Source: Pseudomonadota bacterium
Lineage (GTDB): Bacteria; Pseudomonadota; Gammaproteobacteria; Burkholderiales; Thiobacillaceae
Direction: 5' to 3'
Assembly (NCBI GenBank): GCA_021836225.1
Contig: JAKBJA010000165.1
Location: forward strand, 1 to 20,045
DNA length: 20,045 bases
Position 1 is the stretch's first letter, and each line of letters starts with the position of its first letter. The notes under the pieces are model-generated. The model did no database searches. It worked only from the letters and a program-made list of their open reading frames with translations, and was not told the origin of the DNA. A program made the translations under genes and the position numbers. Shown piece by piece: positions 18,713 to 20,045 of this stretch.

Positions 18713-20045
18713 ATGCTGCCTAAACTCACTGAAAACAAACAGGAAATCACCGCAAAAACGCTCGAAACCGCAGGCCATGCATTAATGCTGCTGCCGCTGT
18801 CGAAAACCCTGCCCGAGATGCCGGGCAGCGCCGAGCTGAAAGCCGTGATGAAGCGGCGCGACCTGAAGATCGACACGCTGGCGAAGTCGCCGGTGGCGGT
18901 GCAGCTGCCCGGCGGCACGCTCGCGGTGGTGGCCATGCTGAAAGCCGACGCCAGCACCTTCGAGGCCCACGAGCAGGTGCGCAAGGCACTCGCGCTGCTG
19001 ATGGCGGAACACCCGAAGGCACTGACGCTGGCTGTGTTTGGCGACGCCGAATTCAAGACGCGCGCCGCCGAGGCTGCTGTCTACACCGCGCTGGTCAACG
19101 CCGTGCCGCTGCCGGCGCGCAAGTCCAAGGCTGATGTCGCCGTCAAATCCATTCAGCTGTTTGGCCACAAGTCCGCCGACGGCTTCGCCCGCGTGCGCGC
19201 CCTGGCCGAGGGCAACCTGCTCACACGCGGCCTCACCGTGCAGGGACCGGACGAGCTCACGCCCGGCGTCTACCGCAAGCGCATCAAGGCGCTGGCCAAA
19301 CAATACGGCTGGACGGTCGAGGAATACGCTTTCGACAAGCTGAAGAAGATGGGCGCGGGCGCGTTCTGCGCGGTGGCGCAGGGCTCGCCGGCGAAGGACG
19401 CGGCCATCGTGCGCATCAGCTACAAGGGGCCCAAAGCCAAGGGTAAGAAAGTGGCATTCGTCGGCAAGGGCATCTGCTTCGATACCGGTGGCCACAACCT
19501 CAAGCCGGCCAAATACATGCAGGGCATGCACGAAGACATGAACGGCTCGGCGGTGGTGTTGGGCATCCTCGCCGCCGCGTCGAAGCTGAAGCTGCCGGTC
19601 GCGCTGGACGGCTGGGTCGCGCTCGCCGAAAACCATATCAGTCCGCAGGCCTACCGGCAGAACGAAGTGGTGACGGCCTTGAACGGCACCACCATCGAAG
19701 TCGTCCACACCGACGCCGAAGGCCGCATGGTGCTGGCCGACACGCTGACGCTGGCCGACAAGGGCAAGCCCGATCTGATCGCCGACTTCGCCACGCTCAC
19801 CGGCTCGATGCACTATGCGCTGGGCAGCCGCATGTCGGGCGTGTTCGCCTCGTCCAGCGCGCTGGCGCACCAGGCCTCGCGCGCCGCCACCACCAGCGGC
19901 GAGCGCATCGTCGTTTTCCCCTATCCCGAGGACTACGACAGCAGCCTCGACTCGACCGTGGCCGACGTCAAGCAGTGCAGCATGGAAGGCGAAGCCGACC
20001 ACATCCTCGCCACCCGCTTCCTGTCGCGCTTCGTCGGCGACACGC
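18713..20045 (+). CDS. Leucyl aminopeptidase (M17 family), 3' end cut by window
   Basis: The first 444 residues of a two-metal M17 aminopeptidase, cut at the right edge (family length about 480-500). The start ATG at 18713 has AAGGAA 5-6 bases upstream. An N-terminal macro-like domain spans about 1-165. In the catalytic domain the ligands align with E. coli PepA at a constant offset of 18: K252 and D257 (VGKGICFDTGG), D275 (HEDMNGSA), D334 and E336 (HTDAEGR), plus catalytic K264 and R338. All are present. However, the signature NTDAEGRL reads HTDAEGRM, and the KxDM motif reads HEDM, so it is a divergent PepA relative. A weak plus-strand promoter (TTGGAT-17-TGTAAA) may lie upstream. Confidence 0.9.
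   Translation, partial: MLPKLTENKQEITAKTLETAGHALMLLPLSKTLPEMPGSAELKAVMKRRDLKIDTLAKSPVAVQLPGGTLAVVAMLKADASTFEAHEQVRKALALLMAEHPKALTLAVFGDAEFKTRAAEAAVYTALVNAVPLPARKSKADVAVKSIQLFGHKSADGFARVRALAEGNLLTRGLTVQGPDELTPGVYRKRIKALAKQYGWTVEEYAFDKLKKMGAGAFCAVAQGSPAKDAAIVRISYKGPKAKGKKVAFVGKGICFDTGGHNLKPAKYMQGMHEDMNGSAVVLGILAAASKLKLPVALDGWVALAENHISPQAYRQNEVVTALNGTTIEVVHTDAEGRMVLADTLTLADKGKPDLIADFATLTGSMHYALGSRMSGVFASSSALAHQASRAATTSGERIVVFPYPEDYDSSLDSTVADVKQCSMEGEADHILATRFLSRFVGDT

Noticed and set aside
18782..20002. Long minus-strand open frame opposite the aminopeptidase, and similar ones opposite ccoG (768-2030) and ccoN (4403-5560)
   Set aside because: Shadows caused by codon bias; the opposite frames carry full sets of catalytic motifs.

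Overview
This GC-rich window has the gene content and codon use of a proteobacterium, most likely a betaproteobacterium of the Thiobacillus/Nitrosomonadales kind. That placement is inferred from the look of the proteins (cbb3 operon with a DUF3149-like tail, PDH style, AsmA, PyrD); no rRNA or other marker is present to fix it. The cell respires at low oxygen, runs a pyruvate dehydrogenase complex and is Gram-negative (AsmA, periplasmic cytochromes).

Layout. (1) Positions 1-5545, minus strand: a cbb3 cytochrome oxidase operon in the order ccoN-ccoO-ccoQ-ccoP-(stem-loops)-ccoG-ccoH-DUF3149-like small protein-unknown membrane protein, the last cut by the window edge. A predicted sigma-70 promoter with two inverted repeats lies at 5580-5651. 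(2) 5768-7143, plus strand: two translationally coupled histidine-phosphatase-fold genes, the second being gpmA. (3) 7145-9321, minus strand: pyrD then alanine dehydrogenase. (4) 9469-12223, plus strand: a D,D-carboxypeptidase with a strong terminator, then an AsmA-family gene. (5) 12427-12849, minus strand: a lone periplasmic monohaem cytochrome c. (6) 13164-18598, minus strand: a pyruvate dehydrogenase operon pdhA-pdhB-[inserted small element]-pdhC/lpd, with a clear promoter at 18657-18685 and a terminator-like hairpin at 13115-13148. (7) 18713 to the end, plus strand: an M17 leucyl aminopeptidase, cut by the window edge.

Two things stand out in the PDH operon. The E2 and E3 subunits are one 999-residue polypeptide (two lipoyl domains, peripheral-subunit-binding domain, acyltransferase core, then a complete dihydrolipoamide dehydrogenase). 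Exactly between the E1-beta stop codon and the E2-E3 start codon sits a compact element of about 430 bp. It has 32-bp terminal inverted repeats built of 7-bp units, and these enclose a single gene for a four-helix-bundle protein of the 23S rRNA intervening-sequence (IVS/S23) family. By analogy with rRNA IVSs, the transcript would fold into a long stem around the small gene inside the pdh mRNA. This is the best candidate for an undescribed system here.

Metabolic logic (inference): phosphoglycerate mutase (glycolysis), alanine dehydrogenase (alanine to pyruvate) and PDH (pyruvate to acetyl-CoA) converge on the pyruvate node, while cbb3 oxidase is the terminal electron sink. Apart from the operons named, the neighbours look like ordinary housekeeping genes placed side by side.
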